Below are positions 1 through 8,373 of a stretch of 48,455 bases of DNA, one piece after another. The translations under genes and the position numbers were made by a program. Position 1 is the first letter of the stretch; every line of letters begins with the position of its first letter. The stretch is taken from contig NZ_WQHP01000013.1 in NCBI RefSeq assembly GCF_013035315.1, positions 1 through 48,455 on the forward strand, given 5' to 3'. The notes under the pieces were generated by a model. That model saw only the letters and a program-made list of their open reading frames with translations. It ran no database searches and was not told the origin of the DNA. Source of the stretch: Ruegeria arenilitoris. GTDB taxonomy: Bacteria > Pseudomonadota > Alphaproteobacteria > Rhodobacterales > Rhodobacteraceae.

Positions 1-70
1 AATCAACCAACTTACCACCCAACTCTACATGCAAAGAATGGAGGGGCGTGCGCTTCAGTTCACCCGTCAT
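1..70 (-). CDS. gcvT: Aminomethyltransferase (glycine cleavage T protein), N-terminal fragment
   Basis: Only the first 23 codons are inside the window; the gene runs leftward off base 1. The minus strand reads MTGELKRTPLHSLHVELGG and onward, which matches the conserved N-terminus of T proteins (TPLhaLHvelGaKmv). T protein moves the aminomethyl carbon of glycine from the H protein to tetrahydrofolate. The start is ATG at 68-70, preceded by a GAAAGG ribosome binding site eight bases upstream. The call rests on a short but characteristic stretch. The other gcv genes are not visible. Confidence 0.75.
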   Translation of the reverse strand, partial: MTGELKRTPLHSLHVELGGKLVD

Positions 71-435
71 TGCAGAGACCTTTCTTTAGCCCGTGGCAAA
101 ATGCACCGCGACATGTGAGCCCGTTTATCTGAACTGCCGTAGAATGACACCAAGGTTCCCGGGACTGCGAGGCAAGTCAACAGGCTTGAACCTTTGGTCA
201 TTTTCGGCTCCGAACAGTAGGTGTCACAGAGTTGAGTCTGTGGCACTCGCGGTGGTTTTGTATCCTATAGGAAACTTTTTTCCGTTAGGCAACATCACTG
301 ATCGCCTGTCCTCGGTGATTATGTGCGGCACAAAAGCCCGCCCAGAGCATCAAATTGATTTTTAGCCGCAATCTGTTCGAGGGCTCTGGTCCCTGCCCGG
401 AACCTGCCCTAAGACTTCGCGCAAGAGGGGACGCT
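71..435. other. Intergenic region with two stem-loops between gcvT and the phosphatase gene
   Basis: This divergent intergenic stretch should hold promoters for gcvT (minus) and the 436-3937 operon (plus). Two inverted repeats stand out. Arms 143-158 and 188-202 pair over 14 bp with small bulges around a 29-base apex. Arms 221-230 and 237-246 pair over 10 bp with one U.G wobble if read on the plus strand. I do not recognise a known riboswitch class here, and I see no convincing protein-coding gene. Confidence 0.45.
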
Positions 436-1086
436 ATGGCACATATTACACTGGTGCGTCACGGGCAGGCCAACACTGCCGCGCGCGACGAAGCAAACTA
501 TGACAAGCTCAGCGATTTGGGCCATCAACAGGCGCGATGGCTTGGGGCGCATCTGCAGACCACGCAAGCCTTTTACCCGCGGGTTTTCAGCGGCACCCTG
601 ACCCGCCATGTGGAAACTGCTGCCAGCATGGGGCTACCCGAGCCAATCCGCGATCCACGCCTGAACGAAGTGGAGTATTTCAACATCGCAAAGCTCTACG
701 AAGAGCAGCACGGCATCGCGGTGCCAACGGACCGCGAAGGCTTTGTCGAGCATCTGCCCCGCACATTTGCGGCCTGGGCCAAGGGCGAGATCGAAGACAC
801 GCCCGAAACGTTTGAAGAATTCGAGACGCGGGTCTCGGATGCCTTGCGCGATATCGGGACCGAGGGCGGACCGGCCATAGTTGTGACCTCTGGCGGGTTG
901 ATCTCGATGGTCGTACGTCAGGCGATGGGACTGGACATATCGGCAATGGCACGGGTGGCTCTTGCCATCATGAACACCTCTGTGCATCGTCTGCATCCGA
1001 TTGGCGCGCAGATGAGTCCGGTTTTGTTCAATGCTGTCCCGCATCTGGAAGCGCCCGACCGGCAATTCGCCCAAACGCATCTGTAA
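436..1086 (+). CDS. Histidine phosphatase family protein (phosphoglycerate-mutase fold)
   Basis: The protein has 216 residues. The phosphate-pocket motif LVRHGQ (RHG at 8-10) gives the phosphorylated histidine, and a later arginine lies in SGTLTRHVETA. The block that usually reads SHGG here reads TSGG (151-154), so the second catalytic histidine is replaced by serine. This variant is seen in some family members, and activity cannot be assumed. ATG 436 was chosen over an upstream in-frame start because AGAGGGG lies at the right distance and the family N-terminus starts here. It is the first gene of a tight four-gene operon with a GST and lysine-degradation genes. Its substrate is unknown. Confidence 0.85.
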   Translation: MAHITLVRHGQANTAARDEANYDKLSDLGHQQARWLGAHLQTTQAFYPRVFSGTLTRHVETAASMGLPEPIRDPRLNEVEYFNIAKLYEEQHGIAVPTDREGFVEHLPRTFAAWAKGEIEDTPETFEEFETRVSDALRDIGTEGGPAIVVTSGGLISMVVRQAMGLDISAMARVALAIMNTSVHRLHPIGAQMSPVLFNAVPHLEAPDRQFAQTHL

Positions 1087-1106
1087 TCAAAGCCCGGAGG
1101 CCCCCG

Positions 1107-1721
1107 ATGCAGCTTTACTATGCCCCCCGCACCATCTCGGTCGCGATCGCAATCGCGCTGGAGGAGGCTGGGCTGAACTATGAACCCGTTCGCCTGGACT
1201 TTGCCGGCGGGGAGCAGACCAAACCGGCCTACAAGCAGATCAATCCCAAGGGCCGCGTTCCTGCGCTGGTCGTGGATGGTGGCATTCTGACTGAAACCGG
1301 CGCTTTGCTGGAATACATCGCAGCCGTCGCACCCGAGGCGGGATTGGTTCCCGATGATGCAGTGATGGCTGCGCGAATGCGCGAGGTGATGTTCTACTTG
1401 GCTTCAACCATGCATGTGAACCACGCGCACAAGATGCGCGGACATCGGTGGGCCGACAAGGAATCCAGCTGGAATGACATGGCGGGCAAGGTGGCCCAGA
1501 CCATGACCGAGTCGTGCGAGTACATCACTTCGAACGGATTGCGGGGGCCTTTTGTACTGGGCGAGACGGTCTCGCTGGCGGATGCCTATCTGTACGTGGT
1601 TTGCAGCTGGTTGGAAGGGGACGGGGTCGATGTCTCGGCCTTTCCCAAAATCCTGGCCTTCCGCGAAGCAATGGAGGCGCGGCCCTCTGTGCAGGCGGTG
1701 CGCGCCGCCGGGATGCTTTGA
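1107..1721 (+). CDS. Glutathione S-transferase family protein
   Basis: The 204-residue protein has the two GST domains. An N-terminal thioredoxin-like domain (about 1-80) carries the cis-proline motif NPKGRVPAL and the glutathione-contacting ETGALLEYI. A helical C-terminal domain follows, with the GETVSLADAYLY N-capping and hydrophobic staple region. GGAGG precedes the ATG. It lies 20 bases after the phosphatase gene and 14 bases before the lysine dehydrogenase gene, so it is very likely co-transcribed with them. No catalytic cysteine or serine can be assigned with certainty. A link to lysine-derived aldehyde stress is only a guess from context. Confidence 0.88.
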   Translation: MQLYYAPRTISVAIAIALEEAGLNYEPVRLDFAGGEQTKPAYKQINPKGRVPALVVDGGILTETGALLEYIAAVAPEAGLVPDDAVMAARMREVMFYLASTMHVNHAHKMRGHRWADKESSWNDMAGKVAQTMTESCEYITSNGLRGPFVLGETVSLADAYLYVVCSWLEGDGVDVSAFPKILAFREAMEARPSVQAVRAAGML

Positions 1722-1735
1722 TTAAAGGACACGTT

Positions 1736-2791
1736 ATGACACATCTCTGGGTCCGGGCAGAACAGCGCCCGAACGAAGAACGGGTTGGTTTGACCCCCGA
1801 AGGCGCGGCGGCCTTGATCGCGGCTGGCATCCGCGTGACGGTCGAGGAAAGCCACGTCCGCGCCATCCCGATCGACGGCTACAAGGCCACCGGGTGCGAG
1901 ATCGCACCGGAAAACTCTTGGCCTCAGGCTCCGCTGGACGCCATTATCTTTGGGCTGAAGGAACTGCCTGAAGACGGCACCCCATTGCCGCATCGCCACA
2001 TCATGTTCGGTCACGCCTATAAGGGCCAGCATTCCGGTCGTGCGTTGTTGCAACGGTTCAAAGCCGGCGGCGGAACGCTTTACGATTTGGAGTATCTGGT
2101 CGACGAAAACGGTCGCCGGGTTGCTGCCTTTGGGTACTGGGCCGGGTATGCCGGGGCTGCGGTGACTTTGAAAACCTGGGCGGCGCAACAGCGCGGCGAG
2201 GAATGCCCGCCCGTCGGCGTTTACTCCGGCAAGGATGCTTTGAATGCCGAGCTTCTGGCTGAGCTGGACGCAACCGGAGCCGACCGACCGCGCGCCATCG
2301 TCATCGGTGCGTTGGGCCGTGTTGGCACCGGGGCGGCAGACCTGTGCGAAGCAATGGGTGTCAGTGTCACCAAATGGGATATGGCCGAAACCGCCTCCGG
2401 TGGGCCTTTTCCTGAAATCCTCGAGCATGACCTGTTCCTGAACTGCATCTTCGCACGCCCTGGCACTCCGGTCTTTGTCCCGAAAGAGGCGCTGACTGCC
2501 CCACGCAAACTGACCGCCATTGGCGACGTGGCCTGTGATCCGGACAGCGATTACAATCCAGTGCCCGTCTATGACCGCGCAACCACATGGGAGGCCCCCG
2601 CCCTGCGCGTGGCCACTGATCCGGTGATGGACGTCATGGCCATCGACAATTTGCCTTCGATGCTGCCAGTCGAAAGCTCCGAGGACTATGCCGCGCAACT
2701 GCTGCCCTCGCTGCTGACGCTGACTGATCTGGACAGCTGCGTCTGGGGCCGGGCAGACGCAACCTACAAAACCCATATTGAAGGACTCTGA
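1736..2791 (+). CDS. Saccharopine dehydrogenase (lysine-forming type; lysine-ketoglutarate reductase side)
   Basis: The 351-residue protein resembles LYS1-type saccharopine dehydrogenases. It has the N-terminal alanine-dehydrogenase-like stretch RAEQRPNEERVGLTPEGA and a Rossmann region, AIVIGALGRVGTGAADL. In bacteria such enzymes can run in the lysine-degrading direction, condensing lysine with 2-oxoglutarate to saccharopine. The start is ATG 1736, after AAAGGA. The stop is three bases before the next gene, which encodes the partner dehydrogenase. The pair therefore probably converts lysine to aminoadipate semialdehyde plus glutamate in the cytoplasm. The reaction direction is inferred from the gene pairing. 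Confidence 0.88.
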   Translation: MTHLWVRAEQRPNEERVGLTPEGAAALIAAGIRVTVEESHVRAIPIDGYKATGCEIAPENSWPQAPLDAIIFGLKELPEDGTPLPHRHIMFGHAYKGQHSGRALLQRFKAGGGTLYDLEYLVDENGRRVAAFGYWAGYAGAAVTLKTWAAQQRGEECPPVGVYSGKDALNAELLAELDATGADRPRAIVIGALGRVGTGAADLCEAMGVSVTKWDMAETASGGPFPEILEHDLFLNCIFARPGTPVFVPKEALTAPRKLTAIGDVACDPDSDYNPVPVYDRATTWEAPALRVATDPVMDVMAIDNLPSMLPVESSEDYAAQLLPSLLTLTDLDSCVWGRADATYKTHIEGL

Positions 2792-2794
2792 GCG

Positions 2795-3937
2795 ATGACG
2801 ATTCACTGGTGTGGCACTGGCCTGTCGGCCATCCCCGGACTGCGCCGCCTGATCGAAGGCGGGCACAAGGTCACCGTCTGGAACCGGACCATCGAAAAAG
2901 CCAAGGCCGAGATCGGAGATCTGACCGACGACATCCGTGCCTTTGACATCGACGCTTTGGGCGAGGTGCTGGAGAAAGGCGACGTGATCGTTTCCATGCT
3001 GCCGGGCGACTGGCACGTTCCCCTGGCAGAACTGGCCATTTCGAAAGAGGCCAACTTTGTCTCGTCTTCCTATATCGCCCCCGAGATGCGCGCGCTGGAC
3101 GACAAGGCGCGCGAGGCCGGTGTGGCGCTGGTCAACGAGGTGGGGCTGGACCCCGGCATCGACCACTTGATGGCTCATGCTCTGGTCGCAGATTACCGCG
3201 CATCGGACGCGTTCGATCCGCAAAACCACCTGAGCTTCATCTCTTATTGCGGCGGAATTCCCAAGAACCCCAACCCGTTCCGGTACAAATTCAGCTGGTC
3301 GCCGCTGGGTGTGCTCAAGGCTCTGCGTTCGCCATCGAAATCGATCCGCGACTACGCCCCGCTGGACGTCGCCCGCCCGTGGGATGCGATCAGCAGCTAT
3401 ATCGCGCCGCTGCCCACCCCGGAAAGCTTTGAGGTCTATCCGAACCGCGACTCGATCCCGTTCATGGCCGAATACCAATTCGAAGATCACTGGCCGGTCA
3501 AAGAGTTCGTTCGCGGCACCTTGCGCCTGAACGGCTGGGCGGATGCCTGGTCGGACGTGTTCCGGGAAATCGAAACGCTGTCTGGGCCGGAGGGTGACGC
3601 ACGACTGAAAGAGATGTCGGATCAGTTCTGGGACGAAAATGCCTATGACGAAGGCGAGCCCGACCGCGTGGTTCTGTGCGTCGGGTTGAAGGCCGAAAAA
3701 GACGGCATCGAAGTCTGGAACAAAACCTATGTCATGGACGCTTGGGGCGATGCGCGCGGCACAGCGATGGCGCGACTGGTGTCCATCCCGGTCTCGCTGG
3801 CGGTCGAAGCAGTTCTGAACCGCGCGATCCCGGTCGGTGTCCACGCCGCCCCCAGCGATCCGAAACTGGTGCAGGGTTGGATGGCCGAGATCGACAAACT
3901 GGCCCAGCATCTGCAAGTCGTGGATCACCTCGGCTAA
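2795..3937 (+). CDS. Saccharopine dehydrogenase (glutamate-forming type)
   Basis: The 380-residue protein shows the LYS9-type signature. It has a nucleotide-binding N-terminus (though the first glycine loop is WCGTGLSAIPGL), NEVGLDPGIDHLMAHAL in the middle, and SYCGGIPKNPNPFRYKFSWSP, which shapes the saccharopine site. It is expected to oxidise saccharopine to glutamate and 2-aminoadipate 6-semialdehyde. It is the last gene of the 436-3937 operon and ends just before a strong stem-loop. I rate the family assignment as secure and the catabolic role as well supported by the neighbouring LYS1-type gene. Confidence 0.9.
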   Translation: MTIHWCGTGLSAIPGLRRLIEGGHKVTVWNRTIEKAKAEIGDLTDDIRAFDIDALGEVLEKGDVIVSMLPGDWHVPLAELAISKEANFVSSSYIAPEMRALDDKAREAGVALVNEVGLDPGIDHLMAHALVADYRASDAFDPQNHLSFISYCGGIPKNPNPFRYKFSWSPLGVLKALRSPSKSIRDYAPLDVARPWDAISSYIAPLPTPESFEVYPNRDSIPFMAEYQFEDHWPVKEFVRGTLRLNGWADAWSDVFREIETLSGPEGDARLKEMSDQFWDENAYDEGEPDRVVLCVGLKAEKDGIEVWNKTYVMDAWGDARGTAMARLVSIPVSLAVEAVLNRAIPVGVHAAPSDPKLVQGWMAEIDKLAQHLQVVDHLG

Positions 3938-3943
3938 CACATC

Positions 3944-3977
3944 AAAAAAAGCCACTCCGAATTGCCGGAGTGGCTTT
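3944..3977 (+). terminator. Bidirectional intrinsic terminator
   Basis: A perfect 9-bp stem (3951-3959 with 3966-3974) and a 6-base loop are flanked by seven A residues on the left and TTT on the right. It lies seven bases after the saccharopine dehydrogenase stop and can also end transcription of the converging DUF1127 gene. Confidence 0.85.
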
Positions 3978-4030
3978 ATGTCATTGTCTTTATCATTTTC
4001 GCCTCGGTCGCGACGAGCCGTTGCCCGTCC

Positions 4031-4234
4031 TCAGATGTACCTTCGGATCGTATCCTCAAGGTCGCTTCGGTTTATACCCAGTTCCGACAACTCCTGATCG
4101 GAAAACCCGCTCAGATATTGCGCGGCCCGGACAATATCGGCGCTGATCGCGCGAATGCGCATGGCCCGATCGAACAACAGCAGAGCGCTTTCTGATGGGT
4201 GCAGGTGCTTGTTGGGCGGGATGACGTCGAACAT
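4031..4234 (-). CDS. DUF1127 domain protein
   Basis: The product is a 67-residue basic protein. The C-terminal half, DQELSELGINRSDLEDTIRRY, is the arginine-rich YjiS/DUF1127 signature, in which a short helix ends in a conserved acidic/arginine segment. Some members of this family are known to affect phosphate and carbon metabolism or RNA turnover in alphaproteobacteria. It forms a tandem pair with the DUF1127 gene 42 bases upstream. A GGAGG-like site precedes the ATG. Confidence 0.85.
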   Translation of the reverse strand: MFDVIPPNKHLHPSESALLLFDRAMRIRAISADIVRAAQYLSGFSDQELSELGINRSDLEDTIRRYI

Positions 4235-4276
4235 GATTTAACCTCCTGATTGGCTGACGCAGGCACAATGCACTTG

Positions 4277-4504
4277 TCACTGGCGGTAGGGTTTGCCGTG
4301 ATAGACGCTGTCATACGCACGCTGCTTGATTTCATCCCGCGGGACACCGATGTCGTGCAATTGGCGGTCACTCAGCGCCTCAAGCTCGCGCACGGTGTTC
4401 GCAAAAATCCGGCGGCGGAAAGGCTCGGTCCGGGCCTCTGCATAGTCCGCGAACATGGTGGCAAATACGTTGCGATTCTGGGTTACGGTTTGGGTTGCTT
4501 GCAT
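4277..4504 (-). CDS. DUF1127 domain protein
   Basis: The product has 75 residues and ends in ELEALSDRQLHDIGVPRDEIKQRAYDSVYHGK, a clear DUF1127 motif. ATG 4504 was chosen over an in-frame ATG 39 bases upstream because AGGAGGAGAA sits directly before it. It lies upstream of the second DUF1127 gene on the same strand and is probably co-transcribed. Such small proteins are often strongly regulated by growth phase or stress; nothing here shows the regulator. Confidence 0.85.
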   Translation of the reverse strand: MQATQTVTQNRNVFATMFADYAEARTEPFRRRIFANTVRELEALSDRQLHDIGVPRDEIKQRAYDSVYHGKPYRQ

Positions 4505-4677
4505 TGTCTTCTCCTCCTGAATTTGCGTTGCGGTTTTGGTCACAACTCAAATAAAGGGATCCGATCTTAAGAAGAGCAGTACACAGCATTAAGGTCCGTT
4601 AACCTGGTTCAACGGCGCAAAATGCGTTGGGTTGTGGGAGAGTGGGTCGGACAAGCCTGAGTGGCCGTCACATGGTG

Positions 4678-4708
4678 AACGGGCCGCTGCGGTCGGTAGC
4701 GGCCCGTT
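4678..4708 (-). terminator. Stem-loop terminator of the TRAP-usp operon
   Basis: An 11-bp perfect stem (4678-4688 with 4698-4708) with a 9-base loop starts six bases beyond the stop codon of the usp gene. The U-tract on the minus strand is weak, so termination may be partial; the plus strand has TTT after the stem. Confidence 0.6.
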
Positions 4709-4714
4709 TCAGAT

Positions 4715-5209
4715 TTAAACTTCGTCCGGGTTTGGAACGATCAGTGTGGGTATCTTCGAACGCCGCAGCACCCGTTTGGCGACCGTGCCCAGGAAGGTGT
4801 GGGAAAAGCCGTGGTCATGCGCACCCAACACGATCAGATCACAGCCCATCTCGACCGAACGCCGCAAGATCACCTCGGCCGGATGACCATCCGTGACCTC
4901 GATCGAGGATACCTGATCGCGGATCTTGGCATCCTCACCTTCGAACTGCGCCCAAAACTTGGCCTGCCGCTCGGCCAGAACCTTGCGCACCATTTCGTGG
5001 CGGCGCTGCGCTGCAGTTTTGCGGGTCTCTTCGTTTAGTATGAACATATCCATCGTGATTTTCGCGTCTTCGGACAGCGGCTCATTCACGTGCAGCACGT
5101 GGATCTCAGCTCCGGTCGCCATGGCGATGCTTGCCGCGTTGCGCATGGCATGACCCGAATTTTCGGACAGATCCGTCGCGAACAGGATATTCGTCACCAT
5201 TTGTTTCAT
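4715..5209 (-). CDS. Universal stress protein (UspA family)
   Basis: The 164-residue single Usp domain starts NILFATDLSENSGHA and ends LIVLGAHDHGFSHTFLGTVAKRVLRRSKIPTLIV. The ATP-loop normally reads GxHGxG; here an aspartate replaces one glycine (GAHDHG), so nucleotide binding may be altered. The gene starts 17 bases after dctM, placing it as the last gene of the TRAP operon. In Halomonas the comparable TeaD protein controls the ectoine TRAP transporter TeaABC, so a role in tuning this transporter is a reasonable inference. AAGGA precedes the ATG. Confidence 0.9.
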   Translation of the reverse strand: MKQMVTNILFATDLSENSGHAMRNAASIAMATGAEIHVLHVNEPLSEDAKITMDMFILNEETRKTAAQRRHEMVRKVLAERQAKFWAQFEGEDAKIRDQVSSIEVTDGHPAEVILRRSVEMGCDLIVLGAHDHGFSHTFLGTVAKRVLRRSKIPTLIVPNPDEV

Positions 5210-5226
5210 ATCGTCATCCTTTCAGG

Positions 5227-6567
5227 TCAGTATCCCAATAGCCTTGGAAGCCAGAGTGACAATTCAGGGAAGAACGCAATGACAAAGATCGCGATCGTGT
5301 TGGCGGCCGCGAAGGGCAGTGCGCGCAGCGAGATCTGTTCGATTGTGATGTTCGAGATACCCGAAGCAATGAACAGGTTTTCACCCAGCGGCGGCGTTTG
5401 GAAGCCAATGCCCAGCGTACAGACCATGACCACGCCAAAGTGGATCGGGTCGATCCCCACCGAATAGGCCACCGGCAACATCACCGGAACCAGGATCAGG
5501 ATGGTGGCCAGCGTCTCCATGAACATGCCGACGAACAGCAGGAAGAAGATGATCAGCGCCCAGATCACATAGAGGTTGTCCGTGAAGCTGAGCATCGAGT
5601 CCGCGATGATCGCTGGAATCTGGTTTTCCACCAGCAGGCGGCCGAACACGGTTGCGGTGAACAGGATTAGCAGAACGCGGCCGGTCAGCCAGGTTGTGGC
5701 TTCCAGAGACTGGAACAGCGATTGCCACGTCAGTTCACGATAGATGAACACGCCGATGACCAGAGTGTAGAAGATCGCAACGATCGCAGCCTCGGTCGGG
5801 GTGAAGAAGCCGGTATAGATACCGCCCAGGATCACCAAAGGTGCCATCAGAGACCAGAACCCGCGATACATCTCGCAGCCCACGTGGCGGAGGGACCAGC
5901 CTTCAGCGACGCCTTTGTAGCCACGCTTCTTCGACATGAAGAAGTTCAGGATCAGCAAGCTGGTGGCGATCAGGAACGCCGGAACAAAGCCCGCGATGAA
6001 CAGTTTCGAGATTGAAACCGACTGGAAAGTGCCGAATTTCTCAACCGCTTCCACAGGCGGTGCCATACCAAGCGCGGCAATGCCGAAGATCACCATCGGG
6101 ATGGAGGGAGGAATAATAATCCCGAGGCCGCCGGAAGAAGCGGTAATGGCAGAGGCATAGCCGCGCTCATAGCCGCGGTCGATCATAGCCGGGATCATCA
6201 GCATCCCGACAGCCGCGGTTGTTGCCGGGCCCGAGCCCGAAATGGCACCGAAGAACAAACAAGCCATAACCGTCGCGGCCGAGATACCACCGGTGAATGG
6301 ACCGGCCAGACTTTCAGCCACATTGATCAGGCGTTTTGAGATACCGGCAGCCTCCATAAGAGCCCCGGCCAGAATAAATGCAGGAAGCGCCATCAACGGG
6401 AAGGATCCCACCGAGGTAAAGGCGATCTGCACGAACTTGATAGGGTTGTCGCCCAGATACAGGAACGAGAACAGCGAAGCCACGCCCAGAGCAACCGTGA
6501 TCGGCGCACCAATGAGCAGCAGCAGAAGAAACGATCCAAACAGGATTGTGACGATTTCGGATTCCAT
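5227..6567 (-). CDS. dctM: TRAP transporter large permease
   Basis: The 446-residue, highly hydrophobic protein has the repeated TRAP DctM features: FGAISGSGPATTAAVG and SGGLGIIIPPSIPMVIFG in the first half, and TPPLGENLF in the second. It forms the sodium-driven membrane channel that moves the ligand delivered by DctP. It lies 17 bases after dctQ and 17 bases before usp. The substrate class cannot be read from the sequence. Confidence 0.95.
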   Translation of the reverse strand: MESEIVTILFGSFLLLLLIGAPITVALGVASLFSFLYLGDNPIKFVQIAFTSVGSFPLMALPAFILAGALMEAAGISKRLINVAESLAGPFTGGISAATVMACLFFGAISGSGPATTAAVGMLMIPAMIDRGYERGYASAITASSGGLGIIIPPSIPMVIFGIAALGMAPPVEAVEKFGTFQSVSISKLFIAGFVPAFLIATSLLILNFFMSKKRGYKGVAEGWSLRHVGCEMYRGFWSLMAPLVILGGIYTGFFTPTEAAIVAIFYTLVIGVFIYRELTWQSLFQSLEATTWLTGRVLLILFTATVFGRLLVENQIPAIIADSMLSFTDNLYVIWALIIFFLLFVGMFMETLATILILVPVMLPVAYSVGIDPIHFGVVMVCTLGIGFQTPPLGENLFIASGISNITIEQISLRALPFAAANTIAIFVIAFFPELSLWLPRLLGY

Positions 6568-6584
6568 GGTTTTTCCTCCCTGCC

Positions 6585-7121
6585 TCAGTCGTGCTTGGCT
6601 GCTTCGGTGGCAGCTTTGATTTCATCAAGGTCGATCTGATCAGGATCATGGATGTCTTCACCCTTGATCAGGCGGCGGTAGTTCACCTGAATGATGCGGA
6701 AGGTCATCAGCGCAAAGGCGATGGGCAGCACCATGTAGACGTACTTCATCTCGATCCCGAGGGTCTGGGACTTCCAGAACTTGTTCATCTTGTTGAAGAC
6801 AAAGTCCGTCGCCAGATACAGGAAGTAGACGTTGAAAAAGAGCCAGAAGAGATCGGCAAAGGCCTCGATATACTTGATGTAGCGGTCGGGCAGGAACTTG
6901 AACTGGAATGTCACCCGGTTATGCGCGCCCTTGAGGGCGGCGTAGCTGGCGCCGAAGTAAACGAACCACACGAACATGTAGACCGAGAGCTCCTCGATCC
7001 AGCTGATCGAAAAGCCAAAGACTTCGCGCGCGACGATTTGTGTGAACAGCAAACATACAAAGCCAGATAAGAGCACCCGGCAGATGACGCTTTCTATATT
7101 GTCCAGAAATTTCCAGAACAT
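6585..7121 (-). CDS. dctQ: TRAP transporter small permease
   Basis: The 178-residue protein has four predicted membrane segments and the DctQ core REVFGFSISWIEELSVYMFVW. The start MFWKFLDNIES at 7121 is supported by GGGAGGAGG nine bases upstream; a longer in-frame reading would run through the intergenic stem-loop. The small permease pairs with DctM in the inner membrane. Confidence 0.92.
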   Translation of the reverse strand: MFWKFLDNIESVICRVLLSGFVCLLFTQIVAREVFGFSISWIEELSVYMFVWFVYFGASYAALKGAHNRVTFQFKFLPDRYIKYIEAFADLFWLFFNVYFLYLATDFVFNKMNKFWKSQTLGIEMKYVYMVLPIAFALMTFRIIQVNYRRLIKGEDIHDPDQIDLDEIKAATEAAKHD

Positions 7122-7147
7122 CGGAATTCCCTCCTCCCTGATATGAA

Positions 7148-7167
7148 AAGAGCGCCGAAGCGCTCTT
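7148..7167 (-). promoter_or_regulatory. Intercistronic UUCG stem-loop between dctP and dctQ
   Basis: A perfect 8-bp stem (7148-7155 with 7160-7167) is closed, on the minus-strand RNA, by a stable cUUCGg tetraloop and followed by UUUUC. It lies 21 bases past the dctP stop. It probably works as a partial terminator or 3'-end stabiliser, making binding protein in excess over permease, as is common for binding-protein transporters. Confidence 0.75.
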
Positions 7168-7188
7168 CTCTTTTTCGCTCTGCGGCGA

Positions 7189-8205
7189 TTATTCTTGGAC
7201 CGGATCCCGACCAATGGCTGCCAGCGCGGCGTTCACTTTTTCGACGCCACCAACAGACTCGTAGAACTGCGGCCATACGGCTTCAGTCGCCAGGGTGATG
7301 AACTCTTCTTCGTTGTTGGCCGGGTCAGAGATTTCCATCCCACGTTCCTGCAGGACACCTTTGATTTCGGCTTCCTGATCACGCAGGTACTGGGCAGAGA
7401 ATGCAGTTGCGGCTTCGCCCGCGGCCAGAACGGCCTTCTGCTCTTCTTCGCTCAAGCTTTGGAACACGGACTCGGACACGATCAGCGGCTCGATCGAGAA
7501 CAGGTAACGCAGGTTGGTGACGTATTTCTGAACTTCGTCGAACTTCATCGCGTAGTTGGTGATGTAGGGGTTGTCCTGACCGTCAACCACTTTGGTTTGC
7601 AGCGCGGCAAAGGTTTCCGACCAGGCCATCGGCGTGGGGTTCACACCCCAAGACTGATAGGTGGCGATCATGATTTCGTTCTTGGGAACGCGGACAACCA
7701 GATCCTGCATATCCGCAACCGTAGTCACGGGTTTTTTCGAGTTTGTCAGAACACGGAAGCCGGAATAAGCCCAACCAATGATACGGACGCCCGCGTCACG
7801 GATGGTGTTCTCGACCAGCTCTTGACCCACTGGACCTTGGGTCAGCTTTTCCGCGTCTTCCAGGCTGAGGATCATGTAAGGCAGAGTCAGCGTACCAACC
7901 GTTGGCGAGAACGGCGTGACGTTGTTGATCGCCAGAATTGAGAAATCCAGCGTGCCAATTGCGGCATCGTTAACGGTGTCCTGCTCCGATCCGAGCTGAC
8001 CGTTCAGAAACAGCGAAGCAGTGTGTTGGCCGTTCGTGTTTTCTTCCAGAGCCTCGATGAAGGCAAGCCCCAGGGCTTCTTGTGTGCCGCCACCACCGTC
8101 GCCTACCGCGATCTTAAAGTTCTTCGCGTCTGCCGCGCCCGCGACCATCAGAGCCGCGACGGATACAGCGGCCGTCATGGTGCCAAGCTTTTTGATGAAT
8201 GACAT
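7189..8205 (-). CDS. dctP: TRAP transporter substrate-binding protein
   Basis: The 338-residue periplasmic protein has a Sec signal peptide cut after ADA (about residue 27). TRAP family features include FRVLTNSKKPVTTVADMQDLVVRVP, with the conserved arginine that binds a ligand carboxylate, and WGVNPTPMAWSETFAALQTKVVDGQDNP. It is the first gene of the operon. The arginine suggests an organic acid ligand, but this is family knowledge and the ligand is not identified. Confidence 0.94.
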   Translation of the reverse strand: MSFIKKLGTMTAAVSVAALMVAGAADAKNFKIAVGDGGGGTQEALGLAFIEALEENTNGQHTASLFLNGQLGSEQDTVNDAAIGTLDFSILAINNVTPFSPTVGTLTLPYMILSLEDAEKLTQGPVGQELVENTIRDAGVRIIGWAYSGFRVLTNSKKPVTTVADMQDLVVRVPKNEIMIATYQSWGVNPTPMAWSETFAALQTKVVDGQDNPYITNYAMKFDEVQKYVTNLRYLFSIEPLIVSESVFQSLSEEEQKAVLAAGEAATAFSAQYLRDQEAEIKGVLQERGMEISDPANNEEEFITLATEAVWPQFYESVGGVEKVNAALAAIGRDPVQE

Positions 8206-8334
8206 AGATGTCCTCCCAGTTTTCAGTTTTCGAGGAGCGCGCCGTTCTGGGGAGAGATGAACGGTCCGAATCTGCCTCGGTCCGGGGACACTAGCTTGTG
8301 GAAAGTGTTTCTATGTTGTTATTCTCTGCGCGAT

Positions 8335-8356
8335 AGGTTTCATACATATCGAACCT
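8335..8356. promoter_or_regulatory. Candidate LysR operator in the dctP/LysR divergent region
   Basis: An imperfect 22-base palindrome with outer arms AGGTT/AACCT and inner ATA/TAT contains a T-N11-A spacing typical of LysR sites. It ends 17 bases before the regulator's start codon and lies in the divergent promoter region of the TRAP operon. Its position suggests autoregulation. No binding evidence exists. Confidence 0.35.
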
Positions 8357-8373
8357 TGAGAGTTAGGAAGAAT

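Noticed and set aside
93..365. 90-codon plus-strand open frame
   Set aside because: Its composition is not protein-like, it has no ribosome binding site, and it overlaps two stem-loops in the intergenic region.
1586..3955. 789-codon open frame on the minus strand
   Set aside because: It is antisense to the two saccharopine dehydrogenase genes and rich in His, Arg and Asp, a typical shadow of high-GC genes.
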